A stretch of 64,000 bases of DNA. It comes from Poecilobothrus nobilitatus. Its lineage: Eukaryota > Arthropoda > Insecta > Diptera > Dolichopodidae. A model generated the notes under the pieces. The model was not told the origin of the DNA. It was given only the letters and a program-made list of their open reading frames with translations, and did not search any database. How positions within the stretch are numbered: position 1 is the first letter of the stretch; each line of letters begins with the position of its first letter. The stretch covers positions 115,199,996 through 115,263,995 of the forward strand of contig OX352774.1 of assembly GCA_947095535.1 (NCBI GenBank). Direction: 5' to 3'. Shown piece after piece: positions 1-11,412 of the stretch. The translations under genes were made by a program, and so were the position numbers.

Positions 1-514
1 GTAGGTATTCTCTTTTTAAGGTTTAAATAAAAAAAGAAAATTTAAAATAATAAAAGAACACATTTTTAATTTAAATTCACGGTAAATTAATATGCGGGGG
101 TATTGATTCCGATTTAGTGAACAAAAGGGTTTAGGTTTTTTTTTTTTTGTATATTAAGATAAAGTAAGATATTTCTTTACAACTTACCATCATCTCGAAA
201 TTTACGAAATTTACTTGATGAATGTGCAAAATGTAAAAAAAAATTTGTTAAATTAAATATGTATCTACCATGTTTTTGTTTAGCATGGTCTTCAACTATA
301 ATATATAAGTTAAATACATCGTTTTAGAAAATTCTTTTCTATTTTTAGTCATTCATTAAGCCACTTATTACTCCACCATAGTTTTTCTTCCTTGTGAGAT
401 GATGTGAATCTTGAAAAGATACAATTTACTCTTAGCATAATGTATGTTAGATTTTCTCGACTGAACTAAATCACTAAATCGAATGAACTAAATTTTAGTA
501 TGTCTTATGCACTT
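1..514. other. AT-rich non-coding stretch, nothing recognised
   Basis: This stretch is A/T-rich with homopolymer tracts. I see no coding frame of useful length, no RNA gene and no repeat shared with the rest of the window. Confidence 0.6.
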
Positions 515-825
515 TCCCTAAGGAAATCTGCCTTTTGCAATATATTTAAAAATCTCATTCTTTTAAGCCTTCCTGTAGTAATATGATTTTCTATAAGCAG
601 AGTAACTTTTACATTAACATGCTATATCTAGACGAGCTTTAAGTTTTATGACATACATACATTTTTATTTCATTTATAACTTTGGGGATGTCTAATTCTA
701 TTTCTTTAACATATTCTTTTTTCTCTTAGTTTGATTTCTAGTGACATTCCTTGGTATTTTTTTAATCCTTTCTATTGATGTCTTTACAAATTTAAAGTTA
801 ATTTTTGGTAGGTTGTAGTGGGTAG
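515..825 (-). pseudogene. Jockey-like LINE ORF2 fragment, internally deleted
   Basis: Read on the minus strand, this matches the C-terminal part of the Jockey-like remnant at 21890-22585. A degenerate YQGMSLEIKLR near 780-730 corresponds to YLGMTLDVKLRW in that copy, followed by an IPKV-type segment near 690 and a tail with QEGLKE. The stretch between the YLGM-type motif and the IPKV segment, about 90 residues in the other copy, is missing, so this copy has its own internal deletion. Frames are broken and no start codon or 3' tail is visible. In this family the motif sits at the C-terminal edge of the reverse transcriptase, followed by a poorly conserved tail. The assignment rests on similarity to the better-preserved copy and on the Jockey-type YLGM motif; the exact clade is inferred. 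Confidence 0.6.
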
Positions 826-1014
826 GTATTATTATTCTATTAGTAAAATTCTAATTATAAACTTCTCCATCGTGAGAAAAACAATAAAGTCTATATAGAG
901 AGGAAAGAAGCAAAGAAAGACGTGCTCTGTAAAAATATCGGTGAAAATATCGTGCATTAATGAGGTCTATAGAATTATTTTTAATTAGAAGTTAATTTTA
1001 AATGGATGAGAAGT

Positions 1015-1228
1015 AATTTATTATAAAGGGGCCTCGGTAGCCTAGTGGGTAAGAGCGTATACAGTACACTGTAAACACCGAGGGAGTGTGGGTTTGAATC
1101 CCACACACGTCGTAAGAGTAATTCTACCTTACGACATGTACAGCCACGTCTGAAAAGGAAAGGCTGTGTAATTTCCTTGTTACATTTATGTGGCAGGGAA
1201 ATTCACTAAAAAAAAAAATTTATTATAA
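1015..1228 (+). mobile_element. tRNA-derived SINE (family 1, copy a) with perfect 12-bp TSD
   Basis: The body runs 1027-1216. The head is tRNA-like: an A-box-like CCTAGTGGGTAAGAG near 1041-1055 and a B box GGTTTGAATCC at 1091-1101, the two internal RNA polymerase III promoter elements. The unrelated tail holds GGCTGTGTAATTTCC and ends in an A run. The body is flanked by a perfect direct repeat, AATTTATTATAA, at 1015-1026 and 1217-1228, the target-site duplication expected from LINE-driven insertion. This is the best-preserved copy of five in the window. A SINE encodes no protein and depends on a partner LINE, which I cannot identify here. Confidence 0.93.
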
Positions 1229-2579
1229 TTTTAAAACGGTCACAAGATTTTCAGTCTTCAAACTTCGTTTCATACTATATATAGGTCAAGTGTAATAAAA
1301 AAAAACTCTTAACCCTTAAAACTCTAGAGTATCAATTTAAAATACTTTTAAAAATCAATTTATTTTTTAAATATTATAATCCATATTGTTGACTAATATT
1401 ATATTATTAATTTATTACCTATAATATAAGATACAAATTTTTATAATAATATAAGATACAAGATTTTTAGTTTTCTTTTTCTTCTTAATATGTAAAACCA
1501 TAAAATTTTTATATATGGTGTCAAATAACATAATAATATTTGAAACTTATACCAGAACAATTTTATAACTTAAAAATATTCAAATATTTAAAGTATTTGA
1601 ATATTTTATAAAAAATCAACTAAAAACAATTTAAAATAATGAAAATTAATCAAAAATTGATTGGTTGGTTGATATTGAATTGAATGGTTGAAAACAACAA
1701 AAAAAAAAGTATTTTTCAAATTCTTGACTTTACCATATTTGAAGAATTATGATGATGGTGTGGTATTCATTTAAAATCAAAAAAAAAAAATTTTTTTTTT
1801 TAATAAAATTATTTAAATCATATTTATTTATTTAAAATATTATAAAAAATATATATACATATATATACGTATATTTTTTTTTTTATTTTTAGATATTTTT
1901 TCCTTATTTTTTAATTCTGTTTTTTTTTTCTACCGCTTGACATTTATATGACGCATGTCATTTTATAAATTTAAAAAATAAAAAATAAAAATAAATGTCA
2001 TAAATTATTAATATAATAATCAAATAATATAAGAATATAAAAATAAGTAAATAATAATAAATTTAAATTATACCAATAATTTATAAAAACTTTAATTTTA
2101 GTATACGAGTAGATAGTTAAATATTTTGCCAAGAATTAGTTTTATTTTTTTTGCAATTGAAAAGTATTTATGTTTTAACCCTTTTGGGCGTTTAGATAAA
2201 TAAAATTGAGTAAGAGAAAATGAACTTCAGTTTCAATTAAATAAAGAAAAAATTTAAGTAATGTTAAGTAATGTTGGCTAACAATCAATGGTAAAAAGCT
2301 TAAGAAAATAAATAGAGCGGCGACAGTTTTCATAGGTTGTCAAGCAAATATTTTAATGATCGAAAAAGCAATAATGAGGTTTTATTACATTATCATGATT
2401 TTAATTCCTAATACCATAATAAATCTTAATGTTCTTAGGCGCGGGAAACATTTTTCAGTAAATTTATCTAATATTTTAATGACGCATATTTTCTAAGTAA
2501 TGAAGCATTCCAGATTACAAATATTTTTACATAAATATTTGTGATATTTGTTAAAAATTTTTGCCGTAAAGAAACTTAT
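1229..2579. other. Low-complexity AT-rich stretch with one strong palindrome
   Basis: Long A and T runs, TA-rich tracts and no coding signal. The one structured item is the stem-loop at 1573-1607, listed separately. Confidence 0.6.
1573..1607. repeat. Perfect 14-bp AT palindrome, 7-nt loop
   Basis: AAAATATTCAAATA at 1573-1586 is the exact reverse complement of TATTTGAATATTTT at 1594-1607. Such palindromes arise fairly easily in AT-rich DNA. No function is inferred. Confidence 0.8.
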
Positions 2580-3130
2580 AAAAAAGTTATAGAGCTGACT
2601 TCCTTAATTTTAACCAAACCATATTTAATTAAGAAAAACTGTTAATACATTTAAAACATTTTCAGGGGCGGTGTCTAAAAATCAGTATATGTTCATTTTT
2701 GATGACATGTAGCTCATAAACAGTAAATAATACAAAAATATTTTCTGAGGTATCTTATCTTATTTTAAAGGTTTTACTCATCTCAATCATCATTTCAGTA
2801 TATTTAAAAGATAGAAGGGTTAAAATTTTTGCAAATTTTAAGTTTGATATAACGGTAAATTTAAATATTAAATAATAAAACTTTATATTATTTTTTCTTT
2901 TAATTTATATAGCTTAAAACAACTCTTATAGTTTGTCGTTTTCATATCGAAAGAATACATTATGTTATGCTTGAATGATGAACATTTAAATAGCTAAAGG
3001 GTTTGTTTTTAAGTTGGAGGAACTGTTAGTAGTTATATAAAAAAGTTGTTCTACAACATTATTTGTTTAATAATTAATCTATATGGTTAAAAATTGTATT
3101 TATAGGTTTTAACTAAATTTTTAGCACAAA
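2580..3130 (-). mobile_element. Family A (DINE/HINE-like) repeat, decayed copy
   Basis: On the minus strand it carries family A landmarks in order: the segment reading ATAACGGTAAATTTAAAT on the plus strand near 2850, a TTGGAGGAACTG-type segment near 3015, and AAAAAGTTGTTCTACAACA near 3040. These match the copies at 14762-16005 (same strand) and 23460-24250 (opposite strand). The copy is strongly diverged and its ends are approximate. No coding capacity is present. Confidence 0.65.
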
Positions 3131-3804
3131 TTCAGAAAGAGTTAAAATTATATAATTTAGAAATGTTTTGAAAATAAAATAAAAGCAGAGTATGGTTAAA
3201 GAAAAACATTCTTTTTTTTTAATTAATTTTAAATTAATTGTGATAAGTATTAAAAATAAATATATTATTGATCTCAGTTGATTGCTAAATATTCAGGTCA
3301 ATTTTTTCTATTTGATGTACATAAAATGCTATAAAATATTATTTTTCTAGAAATTATATAGAAAAAAAACGAAAGATTTATTAAATAATTTAAAACAATT
3401 CAGATAAAAATAATGAAATGAATTAACATTGCCCTTAGCATTGCAACAAAGCATTGTGCAGATGAACATAAATAGTTGAAGATATTTGGGAACACAATAT
3501 TATATTTGTATAGTAATTATAGATCTCCTCTTCTTGCCATACCTACTCCGCTAAATGTCTTCTTATTCTAGTGTAAATATAATGCAGTAAGAATCCCTTT
3601 AAGAAGTTGGAGTAATCGGTAGAGCAACGCAAATATCAAGCGAAAAAAGCATAGTTTTCTATATGATTTTATGTAATGTTTATCTCAAAGCTTTTACATC
3701 ACAATACAGAGTGCAGAATAAAGAATAATATTGTGTTTTCAATAAAAGTTAAATGTTTGTAAATTTATATCCAAAACGATTGGATCACATTTTTGAAGCA
3801 GGGC
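3131..3804. other. AT-rich stretch, nothing recognised
   Basis: No coding frame, repeat partner or RNA gene seen. Confidence 0.5.
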
Positions 3805-3958
3805 GTGGTGATATTTTGGCAATTAACTTTAATTCGCTTTCGGTTAGTAGGTCTAGAAAATCTTCAAGATAATTCCGGCACAATCACTAAGCTCCACAGG
3901 TTAGTAATTCATCACATTCGTGAGGGGTATTCTAGACAACCTACAAAGGATTTGGAAT
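3805..3958 (+). repeat. 155-bp dispersed repeat, copy 1
   Basis: Begins GTGGTGATATTTTGGCAATT and ends CTACAAAGGATTTGGAAT. A second copy in the same orientation lies at 6223-6375 with roughly a dozen mismatches. There is no coding frame, poly-A tail or target-site duplication, so the class is unknown. Within this window it has only these two copies. Confidence 0.85.
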
Positions 3959-4334
3959 GAATCAACATGAAGACAACATTTAAAAGAATTAATTAAAATA
4001 TATGGATTATAATTAACTAACCAACCACTACATTCCATAATTTATTCAGAATGAAACTATTAAGGTGTTTCTTATCTCTCTGACCCATAATGATTAAGTA
4101 TTATCAAAAACTGTGAATAAGCCTTTGAGAAAATATGGCATCATTAAATAACAATATCTATTCTATAAATAAATGAATTAACAAATGTTGATATCAATTT
4201 CAACCATGCTTTTAATTATTTTTCGATAATCCACTTGTTGATCCAATATAAAAACTTAATTTTATTATCTAGGCTTAACTAGTATCATCTATTTTATCAA
4301 TTATGTAGCTCCAACATAAATGCATCCTCATTTA
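3959..4334. other. AT-rich stretch, nothing recognised
   Basis: No recognisable gene or repeat between the dispersed repeat and the family B fragment. Confidence 0.5.
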
Positions 4335-4612
4335 AAAAACGAGAAAGAGTGCAGTAGAGTAGACTTTATCAACTCTGGGATACCCCTATGAACGTAATAT
4401 ATCCTGTTACTATAAAACCTGATAATCTTTTAAAAAATTTCAGGTGCTTTAGTACCGAGCTACCGAGATATAATTATGTAAATTGTGGAGTTGTATGACC
4501 TGAATCTATTGCACCAGCACAACCAAATTTTACAGAAGTTGTTGCCATAAAACTTGATCATCATTTGTAAGATTTCAGTCGCCCAGCTTAATTAAGTTCC
4601 AAGAGGTGCATT
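4335..4612 (+). mobile_element. Family B (DINE-1-like) element, 5' part only
   Basis: Starts with AACGAGAAAGAGTGCAGTAG followed by AGTAGACTTTATCAACTCTG and GATACCCCTATGAACGTAAT, the shared 5' block of family B. The internal GGAGTTGTATGACC and ACCAAATTTTACAGAAGTTG blocks are present. It stops near AAGTTCCAAGAGGTGCA and lacks the 3' hairpin, so it is a 3'-truncated copy. Confidence 0.8.
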
Positions 4613-6222
4613 TAGTAATTTCTCATAATTTTCAATTTAAAGTTGTGGTTGAAATTAATTTATTAAATATTTATAAATATAATTGAATTGAATGGCAATT
4701 TGCAATTGATAAGAATATATTTGTTTTTTATATTGATTACTAATCGATACACATTGTTATCAGATCAATATCAATAATAAACATATATTTTTATTATTAT
4801 TTTCATATTATATGTATATTATTAATAACTCTTATCTTGATCATAAAGATAAGTTTTTTTTTCATTTATAGGCCCTGCAAAAAAAGAAATAATATTGTAT
4901 ATCCAAAAGGTAATAAACTTATTTAAGAAACCAATATATACTGTGGTTGAAAAAAAAATTGAGGTACAAGTACATTATTTTGAGGAAAACGGGTATGAGT
5001 TAAGATTTTTTAATGACTTTTCAACCTACCTTATCATATTCAAGTTTTGGAATTTAGTAATTTTTTTACTGACCGCATACATAAATATATAAGATAGGAA
5101 TTGTTTTTTATGTATGTGGACAAAAATAAAAGTAAAATAAAATGTAAAGTTGCACAATGTTGAAAGTATAGAATCTTAAAACAAAAAATTATCAGGAGAG
5201 TTTCTTAGGTAATTACTTTAATTTTTTCCTCTGCTTTTCGTATTTCTGAGTAATTCTACTTAGTATTGCTGTTACAATGCTTATTCTGCTATTTTGACAC
5301 TCCCAGGAGGATTTCGATTTTCTTTTTGTCTTTTCTCGATCTATCTGTCTAGCAAGACAAGAAAAAATAGAAAAGTGCTTTAGATGTTACAAAACCTAAA
5401 CATTTCTATAATCTTTAAAAGAATAAAATTTAGAAACCACAGAAAAACCAGAGAGTTATTTAAGTTATTGGAGAACAAAATTACCAGATCTAATGCTAAT
5501 TAAATGATCAGTTCATTGAAAAATCATAATTAATAATAATTAGATTTTAACGAATCGACTAGTAGTCCCTTTACATTTTTTACTTTAATCTTAAAATTAA
5601 TAAATATCTTAACATACCTGACTACTTTATCCAAAGGCATACCCAGTTTCGATTATCACTCATAGAACACTTACAGTATATTATAATATATTCATATACA
5701 TAATAATATATTATATAGACTTATATAAAATTTATTCGAGTGTCATCACTGTTCAATTCATTTTCTACCCGATTAATTTTAGAATAATTTTTTTTTTAAT
5801 ATAAAAGGCAAAAAAAAAAATCAATAAAAAATCGTTTGTTTAATTTTAAAATAATATAAAATAAAAATAAATATGTACATACAAAATAAAGACATATATA
5901 CAAAAGTTCAATGCCCATATTATAGTTATCGCAAAAATTACATTACAAAACAAAAACTTTTTTTTTTATTTTTAAAATTTTTTTGTTCGATTTTCTTTAA
6001 TTTTAATTTTTTTTCTGTTTGTTTTTAATTGTTTTTGTTTTTATCTTTTGTAAGTGAAGTTCTGCTCACAATCTACTTAAATATCATATTTTTGTTTCTT
6101 ACTGGTACTGTATTTTGCAATTTTTGTTCAAGATTATTCATATATTCAGCTCTTCCTTCAATCATTCAGGTTATGTCCAAAAAATCAAAAAATAATAAAA
6201 AAAAATAGTAAAATATTGTAGG
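4613..6222. other. AT-rich stretch, small inverted repeats only
   Basis: The 65-codon frame at 4895-5092 has no recognisable domain and skewed composition, so I do not call it a gene. TA-rich palindromic sequence lies around 5675-5720, and a short inverted repeat (TTTTTGTCTT with AAGACAAGAAAAA) around 5322-5368. Confidence 0.5.
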
Positions 6223-6375
6223 GTGGTGATATTTTGGCAATTAACTTTAATTCGCTTTCGATTAGTAGGTCTTGAAAATCTACAAGATAATTCCGCCACA
6301 ATCACGTAGCTCCTTCAGTTAGTAATTCATCACATTTGTGAGGAGTATTCTAGACAACCTACAAAGAATTTGGAA
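6223..6375 (+). repeat. 155-bp dispersed repeat, copy 2
   Basis: Same unit as 3805-3958, starting GTGGTGATATTTTGGCAATT and ending CTACAAAGAATTTGGAAT. Differences are scattered substitutions without length change over most of the unit. Confidence 0.85.
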
Positions 6376-8391
6376 TACAAAAATTAAAGTGCGTTGACCA
6401 GTGCCTAAATTGGCCATTTATTTTATTTTTCGTCTTCTAGAATCGACATAAATAATTCAACTGTTTAAAATTTAATGATAGTATTAAGACCACATTTTGG
6501 TGGAATAGCTTTGTCCGAACTTTGTCCAGTTATTTGTAATTGTCAAAAATGGATATAACAATAATAAGAATGTAAAAATAAATATGGTGTCCAGTCAAAT
6601 TATCACATCTTACTTTATTTAGTAACTATACTTAACATCTTAACATCTTTTGACTTTTTTTTTTTTTTTTCGTATATCCCGCCATGACTCGCGATCATCG
6701 TAAATTTTTAATAATATTAAAAACAAAAAATAAATAATTTTTTTTATTGTTTTGGTTAGTATACATATAGCTACTACAAAAATGGTGTTCAATAGGCTTA
6801 CTTTTATCGTATTTGTCGTTTTTACAGTTTTTTTTTTTTTTGTAGCTTGTGTTTTTGTTTTTAATGTGTTTTTTTTTATATTTTTCATATTTGGTATTCT
6901 GTATTCAGAGAAGGCTTTTATGTGTGTTATGTTTTTCAATTTAAATAGAAAAGAAATTTTTCTTAAAAAAAAAAAGCCTCTAAATCCGATATTTCGTTTA
7001 TGGCTCTATTATTTAATTTTTTCATATATCACTGTAACAAATTTTAATGTTTAAATTTAAACTTGTATGTTTCGAAAGACATGATATAGGATCATATTTC
7101 AAAGATTCGTATAACTAGGTGAGATCGTAACAAATCCATAACACTTTTGAAAAACAATTATGGTTTAATTATAATGGGCGTGCAGAACTTAAGAAATGAA
7201 TAATTCTTGTTGAACTAATAACTTTTAATTCGATTAGGAAGCTACTTGGGTAACTTAATTGTGTTAAAATTGTATTTGTGATTTCAAAATGAGAAAGAGA
7301 TAGATCTCAAATATTGAAATTTCAGAGATAAATTCCAATTAGATGTTCTCTAATTTTGAAATGTAGTTACAGTTTATTGTGTGTATTCAAGCGAAGGTCT
7401 ATTATTGTGTTAAAATATATTTGATAAATCTTTTTAGAAAGTTATAAAAACCTGTGTTTTTGTTTTTCATTTCTTGACTTATGAAAATTCCTGGACGCTT
7501 TGAGCACAATCAGCTTGAACAAATTTTTTCCAGATCAACGTCCTGAAACGGATGAATGGACTCAATGAATATAGTTAGTTTCTCTAGTAAAACGCCACGC
7601 ATTTGTGCAAAATTTGAAGTCAATCGACAAAAGATTGTTTAGATAGGAGAACAAACACACAAAAAAATCTTTTGACCGATGTGCCCGAACTGGATAACGC
7701 AACTCAACAAAAATTTATTTGGTTTATTTTTACAACTATAGAAATATTCTGTAAAATTGGACACACTTCACTTGCTTTAAATTTTTTGAAGTGAGGGTGC
7801 TGTTTAACTGGTTATAAATCGAAATCAATTTAATGCAGGGGACTGCTTTGACTGTTTGCAGTCGATAACTCCAACTTACTGCTTACTTATATTATAACTT
7901 TTTCAATTCTGAGTTGAACTGCATGTGGTTTTCAAGATTTTTTTGGTCATGTATCGTAGTATCATGTATGGTTCAAGCTATATAAATTCTTTATAATTAT
8001 CTCTTTAGTATCTGGATGACTTGCGGCGACAAACAGGTTATAATAATGAAGGAAGAGCAAAGAACTATGAATGGTTAATATTAAAAATAATATAAAGTAA
8101 ACATGAAAATCAAAAGTTATGCCTAAAATATTTTATTTTGTTTAGGGAAAATAATTTTGTGGTTTCACAAACAAGTTTCTTGAAGGTACAAGGTCGAACC
8201 CATTAAAATATTTTACTCACACAAATAAAGTTTCTCGACTTGCATCCCAATTACAATGTCAGTTTCATTTTCAATTCTTGTTTGCAAGTAATTTGACTTT
8301 TCGTACAGATAAGTTTGTAAATGAAAACAAAAAGAAAAGGATTCGAAGTTTTTTTTTGTTTACTATACGATATAACTGCAATTCGCGATTA
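6376..8391. other. Non-coding stretch with low-complexity overlapping frames
   Basis: Frames of about 100 codons on both strands around 6640-7054 come from T-rich and A-rich tracts and have no domain. The rest is unremarkable AT-rich DNA. The region just before 8392 might hold decayed 5' sequence of the adjacent LINE, but I cannot support it. Confidence 0.5.
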
Positions 8392-9042
8392 AAGCTATTA
8401 ACGCGAACATTAAAATCTAGAAGCTTAGAAGAAGCAACCTCGATCCCTGTTAGGGAGTGCCAAGAGGAACTTGCCCTAATAAGCGAAAAGCTAAACATAT
8501 CCTTCATGTGGTTGCCTGGGCATAGTAATATGGAAGGAAACGAAAAAGCTGACGAACTAGCAAAGAAAAGAGTTATTCTGAACACTAACTCTCCTGTCAG
8601 TTGCCCAATAAGTACCGTAAAGGAACGGATCCTCTCTTTGTATATAGCGACACCGGAACAGAGATGGAGTAATCTGAGCAATTGCACCATATCTACAACA
8701 TTGTGACCCACCTACAACGAAAGGAGATCAAATAAGTTAATATCCAAATTACCCACTGACATCGCCAGGCTAGTGGCAATCATCACAGGTCACTTGCCAG
8801 TAGGCACGCATGCAGCCAAACTAGGAATCCTTTACAACACCTCCTGCAGGAGTTGCAAAGAAGCAAACGAAAGTGAGAACCTTGAGCACTTCTTTTTGCA
8901 GAAGTCCGGCGCTTGTTCTAGCTCATTCCTCTCATTCAGAATCCTCTCATTCATCCAATTGCTCTACCACAACCTCAGCGAGCTCTCTGAGCACAAAATC
9001 AAAGAATTGATTTCGTATCTGACCTCCTTAGGTTGGATATAA
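8392..9042 (+). pseudogene. LINE ORF2 C-terminus: RNase H end plus Cys/His region, one in-frame stop
   Basis: One reading frame is homologous throughout 8392-9042, interrupted only by a TGA at 8704-8706. The first part reads as the C-terminal half of an RNase H domain: VRECQEELALISEKLNIS, then the signature LPGHSNMEGNEKADELAKK near 8511-8568, with the conserved His and the Asp of ADELA. RNase H of LINEs helps remove the RNA strand during target-primed reverse transcription. After the stop the frame continues as LPTDIARLVAIITGHLPVG and then CRSCKEANESENLEHF, the start of the C-terminal Cys/His motif; the last Cys of that motif is displaced (LQKSGAC). The stop could be TGG to TGA. The RNase H domain and tail point to an I/R1/LOA/Jockey-type element rather than L1. 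Upstream endonuclease and reverse transcriptase are absent, as in a 5'-truncated insertion. Confidence 0.88.
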
Positions 9043-9118
9043 AAGCTTAAACAATCTCAAAACATATGTCACGTGAGTGCAGTGGTATCAAAATGGCACA
9101 ATCTAGTGCTAATTGAGG

Positions 9119-9140
9119 CCTTCACGCAGCATCGTGAAGG
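9119..9140 (+). repeat. Perfect stem-loop in LINE 3' UTR
   Basis: CCTTCACG (9119-9126) pairs with CGTGAAGG (9133-9140) around a six-base loop. Stem-loops near LINE 3' ends can be recognised by the element's own reverse transcriptase; that role here is inference. Confidence 0.75.
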
Positions 9141-9210
9141 TCTCCACCCTACTAGCTACCTACCATACTAAACTAACTAGAGAGATTCAGGGTAAATAAA
9201 AAATTTAAAA

Positions 9211-9689
9211 ATGAAAATAAAGAATATTATAGTACTATATCTTATTATCTACTATATAGTAAGAATATATATAGTAAATATTATAGTATCTATCCTAAAA
9301 TCGTTTTGACCTACGATTTTGTTTTTTTCTTGTCTATCTAAATAATTTTCTATGCCGAATCAAAATTTGTTTAAAGTAGGTATTTTGAAGTTTCCAAAAT
9401 AATTTTTATAATGTTTCTGTAAAAGGGCAATTACATTTGACCGCTTTCGTATCCGTTTAAGAAATTATAATTTTTTGAATCGATAATTTTAATTTTGAAT
9501 TGATAAAACCTAAACATGTTAAATACTTTGATTCAAAACAAAATTAAAATATAAATAAAACAAATCTAAGGTTGGGAAACAAAGCATAATTTTTTGAAAA
9601 ATATTTCTCTTTTCAAATATAAAATATCAAATCTTTTTAAATCAAATTTGGAAATTTTTTCTTATCAGTTTCATTTAGCCCATCTTTAT
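9211..9689. other. AT-rich stretch, nothing recognised
   Basis: No gene or repeat partner seen. A TA-rich near-palindromic tract occurs around 9225-9290. Confidence 0.5.
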
Positions 9690-10240
9690 CCATTATGAAT
9701 TTACAGCTCCTTAAAGTTGAAAAAAATCCTATGATCAATTGTTTATGTCTCAATTTATGCTTAAATTTTTTTCAATCTAAAAACGTCAAACGACAGGAAT
9801 CAATCTGATACTTAAATTTACTGTTATAACCATAATTTTAAAAAATGTAAGCTATATTATATTTTCGGAATACTATCAGTCAGAAGCTTGAAATTTTGGG
9901 AAAAGTAAGATATGTATTTGAGAATTTAAAATATAAGTTACATCAGAAAAACATTTTTATACTACACCCTGTTACTACACACTTCTAACTTAAGCACCTG
10001 TACAAATCTTTCTTCAGCAAGACCTAAAAATTAAAGCTGCAGTAACAAATTTTTACGTGTGTTAACGGCTTTTTTTGAGTTATATAGGGTTCCGGACTTA
10101 CAGTCCCTCAAAATTGCAAAATATTCCTATTTTCACATTTTTTTTCTTATATGAAATTTTCAAATTTTGGTGCAAGTCACAATTCTAAACAGTTTGTATT
10201 ATCTTTTGGAAAAGTATGTTTTTGAAAACTTACTTACATA
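9690..10240 (+). mobile_element. Family A repeat, one module plus 3' end
   Basis: Carries the family A module landmarks: ATCTAAAAACGTCAAACGAC near 9775, a decayed ACTGTTATAACC segment, CACCTGTACAAATCTTTCTT near 9995, TTTTTACGTGTGTTAACGGC near 10049 and GGTTCCGGACTTACAG near 10088. The 3' unique part reads GTCACAATTCTAAACAGTTT. The 5' terminal block is missing. Confidence 0.85.
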
Positions 10241-11040
10241 CACTTTTTTTTTATTTAATTATATTATCTATAATTCAGTAGTTTTAAGCCACACACTACG
10301 TATTATGACATTCCGCCAAGTTTATAATACAACTACTTACATATATTGAAACAATTTCCCTATTGCAGAACCTATAATAATAATACATTTCCTAACTCGA
10401 ATAAATAAGTAAATAAATAATAAGTAACCTATGTATAAGTGTAATAAATTAAAAATAATAAATGAAAAAAATTATGTAGAACTAAATGTAAACGCTATTA
10501 TGTAGGTACTTATAAAGAAAAAATGATAAAAATCATCATTCATCGTAATATGCACCAAAATTTGAAAATATTATGATTAATGATATTGAAATGATATTGA
10601 TATGTAATATATCTATGTATGTATGTATGATCAGTATCTCTCCTCAAAATTCAAATAATTATTGTATGCTGATATAATTTGATAAGTAAATATTGTTTGG
10701 CTTTGCGCTTCTCTATTAAATTGTTCGTATTTACTATTTATGTATGAGTGTTTGTATGTATGTCATTTGAGAATTCGGCTTAACAGGTGTTATTCATTTA
10801 AAACTTTCAAAAAAGATTGGCAGGTTTTAAAAGAAGATATTAAAAAAAAATTGTTTAAAAAGAAATAAGTAAATATAAAGAATGTAATAAATTATAGACA
10901 TAACGGTCATAAGTTTACCTCATGCGTTGATCTAACTCACAACTCCCAATAATATAAATATACGTACTTATACCAGCTACAAGGCCCCTAGTACTACTTA
11001 TATTTATATTATATTGTTATAAGAGAAATCCATATTTTTT
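10241..11040. other. AT-rich stretch with TATG microsatellite-like tracts
   Basis: Short (TATG)n tracts near 10612 and 10756. No coding signal or shared repeat seen. Confidence 0.5.
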
Positions 11041-11129
11041 ATTTATCACATATGACCCAGCTGGCGCTTGTATTTGATACTTTTCGAATGAAAGGCTGCG
11101 GTGTTAACCACTATGTCATTGGCTGGCCT
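11041..11129 (-). mobile_element. Short tRNA-derived SINE (family 2, copy g)
   Basis: On the minus strand the element starts near AGGCCAGCCAATGACATAG and carries an A-box-like ATAGTGGTTAACACC, then GCAGCCTTTCATTCGAAAAG. It ends in GGGTCATATGTGATAAAT followed by A/T-rich DNA. The same order occurs at 17311-17400 on the plus strand. The B box is degenerate (CAAATACAAGC). At about 90 bp it is little more than a tRNA-like head. Confidence 0.7.
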
Positions 11130-11344
11130 AAAAGCTGTTAGAAGTAAAAAATTGAATATTAGTTTTTTTACGCATTTATTTTTGGGAAAATTTTTGGGTT
11201 CTGTGCAAAATTATTACATACGCCAACAGCCTTTCTAAACTTTAGTAGAATTCTTTAAAATGGGAAAAAATCCGAGTCCTTTCATTTTTGACAATGTTGT
11301 TTTACATTAAAAAATCTGTGATTGAAATGTAATTCCATAATGAT

Positions 11345-11412
11345 TTTTATTTTATTTTTGAAAATGTACACCTTTAAAAACCATTGGATTTACATATTTT
11401 CTTGTTTAAAAT
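11345..11412 (+). mobile_element. Family A repeat, solo 3' terminus
   Basis: TTTGAAAATGTACACCTTTA followed by AAAACCATTGGATTTACATA corresponds to the extreme 3' end of family A at 50852-50905. Nothing of the module is present immediately upstream. Confidence 0.6.

Larger units (their letters stand above)
8392..9210 (+). mobile_element. 5'-truncated non-LTR retrotransposon with 3' UTR
   Basis: Contains the broken ORF end (8392-9042) and about 170 bp of 3' UTR. The UTR holds an 8-bp perfect hairpin at 9119-9140 and a GTGGTATCAAAATGGCACAA block near 9081. The end grades into an A-rich GTAAATAAAAAATTTAAAAA tail near 9192. The region is clearly less AT-rich than its surroundings, consistent with a relatively recent insertion. 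No target-site duplication could be fixed because the 5' junction is uncertain. Confidence 0.8.

Noticed and set aside
6640..7054. Overlapping frames of about 100 codons on both strands
   Set aside because: Both come from T-rich/A-rich tracts; the plus frame is poly-Phe/Val and the minus frame poly-Lys. No family resemblance.
8271..8711. 146-codon minus-strand frame, the longest in the window
   Set aside because: It is the antisense shadow of the LINE RNase H frame on the plus strand.
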